The notes under the pieces: generated by a model
What the model saw: only the letters and a program-made list of their open reading frames with translations
Databases searched by the model: none
Told to the model about the DNA's origin: nothing
Source of the DNA: Candidatus Margulisiibacteriota bacterium
GTDB taxonomy: Bacteria > Margulisbacteria > Termititenacia > Termititenacales > Termititenacaceae
Assembly: GCA_031279305.1 (NCBI GenBank)
Contig: JAITIS010000045.1
Location: 1-48,253, forward strand
DNA length: 48,253 bases
Direction: 5' to 3'
Part shown: one piece after another, positions 23,434-30,309 of the stretch
Layout of the letters: every line of letters begins with the position of its first letter
Position numbering within the stretch: the first letter of the stretch is position 1
Made by a program: the position numbers and the translations under genes

Positions 23434-24392
23434 ATTTTATAATAGCCTTTGTACCATTCCACAAAATTTCTTATGCCGGTTTCCAAAGTGCATTTTGGCG
23501 CATAGCCTAAAACTTTTCTAGCCCGGCGGATGTCGGCGTAAGTTCTGGGTATGTCGCCGGCCTGCATAGGCAGAAGCTTGAGGCGGGCTTTTTGCCCCAA
23601 AACTTTTTCCAGTGTTTTGAGAAGAACGGTCAGCCGCTCCGGTTTGCCTCCGCCCAGATTAAATACGGCGCGGCCTAAATTTTTAGTTTTGTTTAGCGCG
23701 CTGATTATGCCGTCCGCCAGATCATCTATATAAGTGAAATCTCTGGCCAGCCGGCCGCGGTTATAGATATCGACAGGCTGGCCGGCTAGTATGTTTCTGG
23801 TGAATTTGAACAGCGCCATATCCGGGCGCCCCCACGGGCCGTACACCGTGAAAAATCTTAAACCAACCAGATTTAATCTGTACAGCTTGTGGTATGCCTG
23901 CGCCATAAGCTCATTGCTTTTCTTGGTGGCGGCGTAAAGCGACACCGGAGTGTCCGCGCGGTCACTCTCGGCAAAAGGCAGTTTAGCATTGCCGCCGTAA
24001 ACCGAAGACGATGAGGCGTATACGATGTCTTTTATCCGGTATTTTTTGGCCAGCTCCAAAATATTTAAGAAGCCGTCAATATTGCTGTGAATATAGGCAA
24101 AAGGATTGGCCAGCGAATAGCGTACGCCGGCCTGCGCGGCTAGATGGCAGATTTTGGTGAATTTTTCTTTTTGGAAAACTTTTTCTAATTTTTTATAATC
24201 CGCGATGTCACATCTGTAAAATTTATAATTTTTATTCCGGCGCAGTATTTTATTGCGGGCTTTTTTTAAGGCCGGGTCATAGTAGCGGTTGAGATTGTCA
24301 ACGCCGGCCACCTGCCAGCCGTCTTTGAGCAGGCGGAGCGCGGTGTGAAAACCAATAAACCCCGCGCTGCCGGTGACCAAAATTTTAGGCAT
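23430..24392 (-). CDS. NAD-dependent UDP-glucuronate 4-epimerase-like protein
   Basis: A 320-residue extended short-chain dehydrogenase. The nucleotide-binding glycines are in TGSAGFIGFHTALRL (G8, G11, G14). The catalytic pair is Y153 and K157 in SLYAATKKSNE, after VYASSSSVYGG. LRFFTVYGPWGRPDMALF and RDFTYIDDLADGI are typical of UDP-glucuronate or UDP-galacturonate epimerases of capsule and LPS pathways (LpsL/CapI group). Related UDP-sugar epimerases are possible. No Shine-Dalgarno sequence is seen. TATAAT at 24399-24404 ends 6 bases before the ATG, so the mRNA is probably leaderless. It may feed surface glycans together with the LCP protein and manC. Confidence 0.87.
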   Translation of the reverse strand: MPKILVTGSAGFIGFHTALRLLKDGWQVAGVDNLNRYYDPALKKARNKILRRNKNYKFYRCDIADYKKLEKVFQKEKFTKICHLAAQAGVRYSLANPFAYIHSNIDGFLNILELAKKYRIKDIVYASSSSVYGGNAKLPFAESDRADTPVSLYAATKKSNELMAQAYHKLYRLNLVGLRFFTVYGPWGRPDMALFKFTRNILAGQPVDIYNRGRLARDFTYIDDLADGIISALNKTKNLGRAVFNLGGGKPERLTVLLKTLEKVLGQKARLKLLPMQAGDIPRTYADIRRARKVLGYAPKCTLETGIRNFVEWYKGYYKI

Positions 24393-24450
24393 AATAAAAT
24401 TATAATATACAACACAAAATACCGATACAAGATATTGCTTAAAAGTATCG

Positions 24451-24480
24451 ACAGTATATTGTCACACAGTATATTGTCAC
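24451..24480. repeat. Tandem 15-base repeat with palindromic core
   Basis: ACAGTATATTGTCAC occurs twice head to tail (24451-24465 and 24466-24480), both copies exact. The inner GACA-GTATAT-TGTC is an inverted repeat, so each unit looks like a dimeric repressor site. It lies between the divergent epimerase and the small ORF at 24507, in AT-rich DNA. The regulator is unknown. Confidence 0.8.
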
Positions 24481-24506
24481 GGTGAAAATTGTGCGGGGAG
24501 GGGTTT

Positions 24507-24695
24507 ATGGGTTTCGAATTTAGTCCTTTTATTAGCAATATGAAAACTGAACAAGGAGATTATCGAAAAATGCAGTGTCTAGTTACAAATGGTTATAAAG
24601 AGATGTGTAAGAGGGCAGATGAAAGGCTTGGGACCAATTGGTTTTCTGAGGGTATGCCTCCTTCTATTCTGGGCGAGAAAAAAACTATTGTATAA
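24507..24695 (+). CDS. Small hypothetical protein (62 residues)
   Basis: The ATG at 24507 follows a good GGGGAGGGG ribosome site. The product MGFEFSPFISNMKTEQGDYR onward has no family I recognise and no membrane segment. It holds two cysteines and ends GEKKTIV. A second ribosome site (AAGGAG) precedes an in-frame ATG at 24570, so a shorter 41-residue product is possible. The DNA is clearly more AT-rich than its neighbours and its codon use differs, which suggests transferred or poorly adapted DNA. The tandem 15-base palindromic repeat lies just upstream and may control it. It may not be a real gene, but the ribosome site and isolated position favour one. Confidence 0.45.
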   Translation: MGFEFSPFISNMKTEQGDYRKMQCLVTNGYKEMCKRADERLGTNWFSEGMPPSILGEKKTIV

Positions 24696-24771
24696 TTTAT
24701 AGTTACGTTTTGCATATAATAAGTACAAGCAACATCTGTCCTTTTTGTTTATCTTTTGTTAGTATTTTTCA

Positions 24772-25080
24772 ATGATTACCGTTATTGATGTTCATTCCTG
24801 CACAGTGGAGCGCGCCGGCGAGCTGATATTAAATAAAATAAATTACTGCAAGAAAAATGGTTTTAAGGCGCTCAAAATAATTCACGGCCACCGCCGCGGC
24901 ACCGCCCTAAAAGATTTTTTGCCGGAATTGCTGCTCGGCTCAGTCCGGTTTTTTTGCCCGGGTGATCAATTTAATATGTGGTCGGCTGAGGGTCGGGCGG
25001 CAGTCGCGCTGTGCCCGGAACTGTCCAGAGAACAAGATTACCGTTTTGCCAATCCCGGCGTGACGATTGTAGTATTGTGA
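24772..25080 (+). CDS. Smr-domain-like protein
   Basis: A 102-residue protein resembling a stand-alone Smr domain, as found at the C-terminus of MutS2: VIDVHSCTVERAGELI replaces the usual LDLHGLTVEEA, and LKIIHGHRRGTALKDFL matches the conserved IIHGKGxGxLR loop. Smr domains nick or bind nucleic acids. The last 35 residues (NMWSAEGRAAVALCPELSRE and on) are not typical. No Shine-Dalgarno sequence is seen; a TAGTAT box lies 6 bases before the ATG. tRNA-Thr follows 24 bases downstream on the same strand, with a candidate promoter (TAAAAT at 25083-25088) at the gene's end. Confidence 0.7.
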   Translation: MITVIDVHSCTVERAGELILNKINYCKKNGFKALKIIHGHRRGTALKDFLPELLLGSVRFFCPGDQFNMWSAEGRAAVALCPELSREQDYRFANPGVTIVVL

Positions 25081-25104
25081 GTTAAAATAACTGGCCTTTG
25101 CGGC

Positions 25105-25177
25105 GCCGGGATAGCTCAGCTGGTAGAGCAGCGCATTCGTAATGCGCGGGTCGCAGGTTCAATTCCTGTTCCCGGCT
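25105..25177 (+). tRNA. tRNA-Thr (anticodon CGT)
   Basis: A 73-base cloverleaf. The acceptor stem is GCCGGGA / TCCCGGC, the anticodon stem is GCGCA / TGCGC with loop TTCGTAA, and the T arm is GCAGG TTCAATT CCTGT. Anticodon CGT reads ACG. CCA is not encoded (CTC follows), so it must be added after transcription. Its 3' part is copied 198 bases downstream. Confidence 0.95.
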
Positions 25178-25378
25178 CTCTGTTATTTCAATAAATGTAT
25201 CATTGTTTTCATCCTAGCAAGCAATATGCCGGCGGCATATTGCGGAGAGGAATTGAAAGCTCGGAGCGCGTTTTGCAGAAGCGAAACCGCGAGAGCGCGA
25301 CACCGCAGAGAGGGAGCGTGCCGCTAAGGCGGCACAATAGCGACCGAAACGCAGGTTCAATTCCTGTTCCCGGCTCTC
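25152..25378. repeat. Segment bounded by a duplicated tRNA-Thr 3' end
   Basis: A perfect 29-base direct repeat occupies 25152-25180 and 25350-25378. The first copy is the T arm, acceptor strand and three further bases of tRNA-Thr(CGT). The second lacks the rest of the tRNA. The 169 bases between hold a 10-pair hairpin with a 3-base loop (25221-25243, GCAATATGCC / GGCATATTGC), a 7-pair hairpin (25318-25335, GTGCCGC / GCGGCAC), and AGGAATTGAA at 25247-25256, an inverted copy of the T-loop TTCAATTCCT. Direct repeats of a tRNA 3' end look like attachment sites left by integration, but the segment is too short for an integrase gene. It may be a non-autonomous or remnant element. The P-type ATPase stop codon lies inside the second copy. 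Confidence 0.7.
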
Positions 25379-28080
25379 GCTTCTTGCGTTTTCTTTTCTT
25401 CTTTTTTCTTGCCTAGCAGCGCGGAATTGAATGAGGCTATCAAGGTCAGGCTTTCGTGCGCGATTAGCGCGATTAGCATATCCACGCTGCGCCAAGCCCG
25501 CCCGACGCTGTTGCTAATCAGATTTCCCGCGAAATTCAGCGCGACGCCAAAACGGTCTGTAACTACACCGTGAATAATCAATATATTAAACAGTGTGGGA
25601 AATACAATATTTTGTATGATTTTACGGGAATACCTCTTGGCCGTCTGGAATATTTCCGTCACTTTCATTAAATGACTGCCGTCCGTAACCAGCGCGTGCG
25701 CGGCGTTGCGGGCCAAGCCTTTGGCGTTCCAGCTGATGCCAAAGTCCGCCGCGGCCAGCGCGCCGCTGTCGTTATTGCCATCGCCGATCATAGTCACGTA
25801 TCGTTTGGCGCCGTCAGGGCCTTTTTGCAATTCGCGGATGAGCGCGGTCTTTTCCTCCGGTTTTAGATTGGAATGCACATTTTCCAGCGGTTTGGCGCCG
25901 CGCGCGCGCAATTCTTTATTGAGCAAATTCACCGCGGCGTAAACCCTCTGATGGCTGTCGCCCGAAGCGATGACTATTTCTTTGCCGGATTTTTGCAAGG
26001 CGATGATGGCGTCCGCGGCGTCCGCGCGCAGGGTTTCCGCGTACTCCAGATAAAGCCGCGGCTGACCGTCTACGGCCATAACCACGGCGTCATCGCTGAT
26101 CCCGGCGGTTTCCGCCATATCCAGCAAGCTGTTTTCGCGCAGATATTTTAGCGAACCGGCTGTGACTGTATGCCGTTGTCCGTTTTGCATATACTCGCCG
26201 CGCGCCGCTTTGCCCAAATCCTGAAAATTCTGGATTTCCGGACTTTGCGCCTGCGGACCGATGTACTCGCGTATTTCCTCGGCTATGGGATGAGTGGCCA
26301 GCAGCTCCAGCGCGTGTAACAGCGGCAGATCCTGCTCCGGCGCGCCGTCCGCTGTGTAATGCAGGCCGCGAATGGAGAGCTGCGCGCTGTCGGTCAGCGT
26401 GTCGGTCTTGTCAAAAACCACGATTCGGGTTTTAGCGGCGCCGGTCAGCGCTTTGGGATCACGCAGAATAATTTTGTCTTTGGCAAAACTATAGATGACC
26501 GCCAGCTTGGCTATGGGGATAGATGTCTGTAGCGCGCAGGGCGTGGTGGCGACCAGCATAGTCAGCGCGTTTTTGATCGCGAACATATTATTGGAAAGCA
26601 CGCCGTACATAAAATAACTACTGGCGCCTAAACACGCCAGCGGGGACCACCATTTACTGAACTGTTCGACCGCGCCTTCCGCTATGCTTTTGTTTTCCAC
26701 CGCCTGCTTGATCTGTTTTTCCATCTGCGCCAGCGCGGAGTCCTCATAGTTTCTAATTACCTGCACAGGCGCTGTGTCGTTCTGAACAATAGCACCAGCC
26801 AGCACAGTTTGGCCGGGCATTTTCAGCACGGGCACGGACTCGCCGGTGATATGCGATTCGAACACGGTCATTTGCTGGAGAGCCTCCGCGTCCACGGGCA
26901 GCTGCTGGCCTTGTTTTAGGATGAGCAGAGACTGCGAGGCGATTTGTTCCGGCGGCGTCAATATCTGCCGGCCTTCCCGCAGTATCAAATATTCTTTGGC
27001 CAGCTGAGAATTGCTCATTACTTCGGCCAGATTCTTTTTGGCTTTATTTTCGGCGTGTTCCTCCATTAGGTGGCTGATATAGCCGTGCATAACCGCCAAA
27101 AAAGCGGACTCGGCCAGTCCCGGCAGGGCGCCGGCGTAGTTTTGCAGCGGTTGCCCCAGACACTCCTCAATAGCAGACGCGTGTATCGGACAGCAGGGTA
27201 TATAATTGCCGCTGAGCAGATTGTAAATAGATACGAAAAACGGCAGGGTGATCGAGAGCGCGATCTGAGTGTCTATCGATACCGTTCTCCGGCGGGCGCC
27301 GCTCAGGAACTGCAAAAAGGCCTCCTCGCGCTCCGGCGTGAGCTGTTTCCGAAAAACCGCCTGCGCCAGCAGGCGCTGTTTATCCAAGGTCAGCTTACTG
27401 GCTCTGGCGATGAATTTCTGCGTGCCGAACAGCGTGTGCTTAAAAAAAAGCTCGGCATTCTGGCTGATCGTATCGCGCAGATAAGCGCTGACCGCATCGG
27501 TCTGGCCGATAGTCAGCCCCAGCTCAAAAAGCGCGGAGTAAATATCCTCATTGTAATTTTGCGCGTTGACTGTGTACGCGCCTGCGCCGGACGGAACGAG
27601 CACCTCTTGTGCTTGCAGCAGATCAAATACCCGCTCCAGCAGATCCGCGTCCTGCACACCGGCGCGCAGGGCAAAAAGTTTTTTGTCCGTGCTGTTTAAT
27701 TCTGGAAATTTAGCCTGTAGTTCGGCCAAAGTGTAGCGCGGCAGCAGCAGTTTTTGCACAGACTCTCTGATCAGAGGAAAACCGTAAAGACTGAGCGCAG
27801 ACAGACCAATAGTGTGTATTAGCCCTCGTATGCCGGCGGAGTGAAATTTGAATAAGGACACGGTCTGCTCTAAGTCTGGCAGGGTTGCGAGGTCAATATC
27901 GTCCAATATTTCAGACGTGTTTCCGCCGAGGGCGCCGGAGCCATAATGGATCAGCAGCGGCAGGGAAAACATAAACGCCGCGTAGCCGATTCCCGCCACG
28001 GCGCCGGCAGTCTTAATTGTTTTTAGAATTTTGGCTTTGGACTGGAGCGTGTCGCTGGATGCTATGACTTTAAGATGCAT
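25357..28080 (-). CDS. Divergent P1B-type metal-transporting ATPase
   Basis: A 907-residue P-type ATPase. Conserved parts: TGES at 412-415, the membrane metal motif TPC (513-515, ATTPCALQTS) in place of CPC, HP at 597-598 (ELLATHPIA), SGD near 706 and GDGNND at 766-771. The phosphorylation loop reads DKTDTLTD (D557) where nearly all P-type ATPases have DKTGT. There is no CxxC heavy-metal domain. Instead about 330 residues precede the first core helices and include a CCPIH segment (296-300). The metal and direction are unknown. The start has a GGGAGGA ribosome site, and a Fur-family box overlaps its promoter. The last residues (RAGNRN) are encoded inside a duplicated tRNA-Thr tail, so the original C-terminus may have been replaced. 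Confidence 0.85.
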   Translation of the reverse strand: MHLKVIASSDTLQSKAKILKTIKTAGAVAGIGYAAFMFSLPLLIHYGSGALGGNTSEILDDIDLATLPDLEQTVSLFKFHSAGIRGLIHTIGLSALSLYGFPLIRESVQKLLLPRYTLAELQAKFPELNSTDKKLFALRAGVQDADLLERVFDLLQAQEVLVPSGAGAYTVNAQNYNEDIYSALFELGLTIGQTDAVSAYLRDTISQNAELFFKHTLFGTQKFIARASKLTLDKQRLLAQAVFRKQLTPEREEAFLQFLSGARRRTVSIDTQIALSITLPFFVSIYNLLSGNYIPCCPIHASAIEECLGQPLQNYAGALPGLAESAFLAVMHGYISHLMEEHAENKAKKNLAEVMSNSQLAKEYLILREGRQILTPPEQIASQSLLILKQGQQLPVDAEALQQMTVFESHITGESVPVLKMPGQTVLAGAIVQNDTAPVQVIRNYEDSALAQMEKQIKQAVENKSIAEGAVEQFSKWWSPLACLGASSYFMYGVLSNNMFAIKNALTMLVATTPCALQTSIPIAKLAVIYSFAKDKIILRDPKALTGAAKTRIVVFDKTDTLTDSAQLSIRGLHYTADGAPEQDLPLLHALELLATHPIAEEIREYIGPQAQSPEIQNFQDLGKAARGEYMQNGQRHTVTAGSLKYLRENSLLDMAETAGISDDAVVMAVDGQPRLYLEYAETLRADAADAIIALQKSGKEIVIASGDSHQRVYAAVNLLNKELRARGAKPLENVHSNLKPEEKTALIRELQKGPDGAKRYVTMIGDGNNDSGALAAADFGISWNAKGLARNAAHALVTDGSHLMKVTEIFQTAKRYSRKIIQNIVFPTLFNILIIHGVVTDRFGVALNFAGNLISNSVGRAWRSVDMLIALIAHESLTLIASFNSALLGKKKEEKKTQEARAGNRN

Positions 28081-28097
28081 GCTTTCCTCCCATATAT

Positions 28098-28155
28098 TTA
28101 TTGAAATTGTTATTCAATTGCAATAAAGTGTACATTAAATGAAAACGATTGTCAA
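28098..28155 (-). promoter_or_regulatory. Promoter and operators of the P-type ATPase gene
   Basis: On the minus strand TTGACA (28150-28155), 17 bases and TACACT (28127-28132) form a strong promoter. The 15-base TGAAAACGATTGTCA (28140-28154) overlaps the -35 and matches the Fur-family 7-1-7 pattern TGATAATnATTATCA in 11 of 14 positions. Just downstream of the -10, around the start of transcription, lies a second palindrome: TTATTGAAATT (28098-28108), seven bases, AATTGCAATAA (28116-28126), arms matching 10 of 11. Both arrangements suggest repression by metal-sensing or other dimeric regulators. Which regulator binds is not known. Confidence 0.6.
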
Positions 28156-28220
28156 TAGTCTGAACTGTTAAATTTGAAAAAAGTGGGCGGGTAAAAGACA
28201 TAACCGTTGCTTTCAAAATA

Positions 28221-29741
28221 TTAAGCTGTCACTAATTCTTCTTCTTTTGTTTCTTCTTTTTTTTCTTTTTGGCGCTGCTGTCCTCTTTTTTGCTGTTCCT
28301 GTTTTTCCTTCTGCTGCTTGATATAGTCGCTCCAGACGCCGTACAACCCTTCTAAATCCTCGTCGGTTTCTTCTAGTTTTTTATAGCGGCCAAAAAGCAG
28401 ACCGAGCAGCTTGCTGAGATTTTCTTTTTGCACATCGCGCTCGTGGGCGATCCGGCTCAACACCGAAAAAGAAATGATCGGCTGGCTGCGCTCGGTTTTG
28501 CCGTCGCTCTTAATATCGCCGAACACCATTTTTTCGCCGTTCTTTCCGGTCAGCGTGGTTTTTTCACCGGATAGCGTGGAAAAAGCCAGCTGGATTTGCG
28601 CGGGTTTTTGCATAATTTTTTCCCCGCCGCCGATGTTCGGGGCTGCGGGAGCGGCCTGAGGCATTGCTTTGGAATTTTGACCTTGGATAATATTCATAAG
28701 CCCGGCAGTCAATTCTTTGCCGCTGCTGGCTAGGGACAGAGCGCCGGACAGCGCAGCCTGTGAGCCGGCGGCTATGGCTGGAGCGGCAGGCGCGGTTTGC
28801 GTCATAACTGGAGAGCCGCTTGTTCCAGCCGCAGCCGTTTGTCCCGAGGCGGATTGCGCCGCGGAGGCGTTGTTGACCGCCGTTGTCCCCCCGGTCAAGG
28901 CAGAATAAGATACAGCGCTGGCAGGCTGCTGCGCGGCTGAAGAAACATTGCTTGAATTGGACAATGAACTGCTGGCACCGGTGTCTGTCCTGGCGGCTGA
29001 GCTGTGACCGGTGTTGGTCGAGGACGCTCCTTTGCCTGCGCTGGCGGTAGAGTGACCGTCAGAACTTTGCGCTAGGCTTTGCTTTTGCGCCGCCAAGACA
29101 GTATTAGTTCCGGATTTGTCCGCAGATTTGGCCTGATTGACGGATAGATTGTTTTGGCCTTCGTCTTGAGCTTTGGGTTTGCTAAGCAGGGTGTTGTTCA
29201 GAGCGTAGTTGTTCTGCTCGTTTCTTATTTCCGCTTTGCCCGCCGCGCGTTCAGGAGTAGGAATACTTACGCTTTTGGCCATAACCGGTTCTTTTTGGCC
29301 TTCATTGTTATTGCCGTTGCTTCTGACACTGTTTGTTGTTTCTGCCGCGCGCGCATTGCCTGCCGGAGCAGCGACGGTCACCGCTCTGGCCGTGCCTGCG
29401 CCGGGAGAGGGCGCGCTGGTCTGTCGGTTGACCGCGGCGGACTGCGGTTGAACTGGGGCATTTGCCGGCGCACCGCCGGCGTCATAAGCGGCTGCGCTGT
29501 TGTAAGCGTAAGTGACGGAACTGCTATAGCTGACAGAACTGCTGGATGATCCCGGAGTTTCAATAGTGAGCGCCATCTGGCCGGTGCAGATGGGACATTG
29601 GCAGCCCGGCGGATGCCCGCCCGTGCTGCTGCCTACAGAGCCGGCGGTAGGCTGCGCGGAATAATAATTCGTGGAGTTATTTACTCCGCTAGAACTGTAA
29701 CTGTTATAGGTCGGCGCTACTGAATTAATACCGTTAATCAA
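28221..29741 (-). CDS. Ser/Ala-rich protein with CxCxxC motif, unknown function
   Basis: A 506-residue protein. The N-terminal 30 residues are rich in Ser, Asn and Tyr, followed by HPPGCQCPICTGQM (about 43-56), a compact possible metal site. Residues about 60-330 are low-complexity Ala/Ser/Thr/Gly with no signal peptide. The last 170 residues look folded or coiled-coil (SRIAHERDVQKENLSKLLGL, then a highly charged KQQKEKQEQQ tail). It could be a secreted or surface linker protein or a hook-length-type ruler, but I recognise no family. The start is TTG at 29741, fixed by AGGAGG 6 bases upstream, and it overlaps the stop of the 41-codon gene before it. It is the last gene of the cluster. Confidence 0.75.
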   Translation of the reverse strand: MINGINSVAPTYNSYSSSGVNNSTNYYSAQPTAGSVGSSTGGHPPGCQCPICTGQMALTIETPGSSSSSVSYSSSVTYAYNSAAAYDAGGAPANAPVQPQSAAVNRQTSAPSPGAGTARAVTVAAPAGNARAAETTNSVRSNGNNNEGQKEPVMAKSVSIPTPERAAGKAEIRNEQNNYALNNTLLSKPKAQDEGQNNLSVNQAKSADKSGTNTVLAAQKQSLAQSSDGHSTASAGKGASSTNTGHSSAARTDTGASSSLSNSSNVSSAAQQPASAVSYSALTGGTTAVNNASAAQSASGQTAAAGTSGSPVMTQTAPAAPAIAAGSQAALSGALSLASSGKELTAGLMNIIQGQNSKAMPQAAPAAPNIGGGEKIMQKPAQIQLAFSTLSGEKTTLTGKNGEKMVFGDIKSDGKTERSQPIISFSVLSRIAHERDVQKENLSKLLGLLFGRYKKLEETDEDLEGLYGVWSDYIKQQKEKQEQQKRGQQRQKEKKEETKEEELVTA

Positions 29742-29863
29742 GGCTGACCTCCTGCGGCGCTTATAAATTGATACGCCTCGGCAATAATGCGCTGATATAT
29801 GTCTGTGAGAGGATTCAACGGTCTTATCGGCTCGGCGGACAGGGCGATTACTTTGCTGGTCAT
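29738..29863 (-). CDS. Small protein of 41 residues, translationally coupled
   Basis: Reads MTSKVIALSAEPIRPLNPLT then DIYQRIIAEAYQFISAAGGQP. GAGGAG lies 8 bases before the ATG. The ATG overlaps the stop of the upstream coiled-coil gene in an ATGA junction, and its own TGA overlaps the TTG start of the next gene. Coupling at both ends, with the following gene's AGGAGG lying inside its last codons, makes it a convincing gene that length cut-offs would miss. Residues 18-38 may form an amphipathic helix. Function is unknown. It may be a partner or chaperone-like helper of the Ser/Ala-rich protein. Confidence 0.65.
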   Translation of the reverse strand: MTSKVIALSAEPIRPLNPLTDIYQRIIAEAYQFISAAGGQP

Positions 29864-30291
29864 TGTACAGTCTCCTCTTTGAGGATAATTTTATTCTGGT
29901 TTAGTTTGCGGATATAGGCTGGCATTTTTTCCACTATAGCCAGTGTTTTGACCTGCGCGTCGCGCAAGAGCGTGATTTTTTTGTCCATCTCGTCGAGAAA
30001 TGTTTCCAGTATTTCTACTTTGTCGTTAAAGATATCCGTATTTTTGGACAAGATCGCCAAAGCGTGATAGACCGTCTCAAAAGAATTGGGATCTTTGGCC
30101 AGCAGTTTGCTGTATTTTTCATTGATTTCCTTGGTCTGCTCGACCTGCAGATTGATATGATCGATCCTGCTCCACAGTTTTTCATTTTTGCGGATGGCAT
30201 CCAGAGATTTGAGTTGATCCTTGAGCTGTTCGATGATTTTATTCAAAGCGCTCTGGCTATTCTCCGTATTTTCTTTAAGCTCTGTGCTCAT
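29860..30291 (-). CDS. Coiled-coil protein, unknown function
   Basis: About 143 residues from the ATG at 30291 (MSTELKENTENSQSALNKII). Almost the whole protein is charged heptad-like helix: LKDQLKSLDAIRKNEKLW, VEQTKEINEKYSKLLA, DKVEILETFLDEMDKKITLL. There are no cysteines, signal or membrane segments. An in-frame TTG at 30300 would add three residues. AGGAG lies 11 bases before the ATG and only 2 before the TTG, so the ATG is preferred. Its stop overlaps the start of the 41-codon gene. The heptads suggest a structural or oligomeric role within the cluster. Confidence 0.7.
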   Translation of the reverse strand: MSTELKENTENSQSALNKIIEQLKDQLKSLDAIRKNEKLWSRIDHINLQVEQTKEINEKYSKLLAKDPNSFETVYHALAILSKNTDIFNDKVEILETFLDEMDKKITLLRDAQVKTLAIVEKMPAYIRKLNQNKIILKEETVQ

Positions 30292-30309
30292 TTGTGACAA
30301 CGCTCCTGT

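Noticed and set aside
24451..24480. Start of a CRISPR array
   Set aside because: Only two directly abutting 15-base units without spacers, and no cas genes.
25214..25495. 93-codon minus-strand frame across the tRNA-tail repeat
   Set aside because: Its sequence is the translation of the hairpin-rich repeat and the antisense of the ATPase end; low complexity, Arg/Ser-rich, no ribosome site.
25105..28080. Integrative element using tRNA-Thr as attachment site and carrying the ATPase
   Set aside because: The second tail copy lies only 198 bases away, before the ATPase gene, and no integrase gene is present; the duplicated segment does not contain the ATPase.
28600..29560. Long antisense frames opposite the Ser/Ala-rich gene
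   Set aside because: They mirror the low-complexity codons of the real gene and lack ribosome sites or homology.
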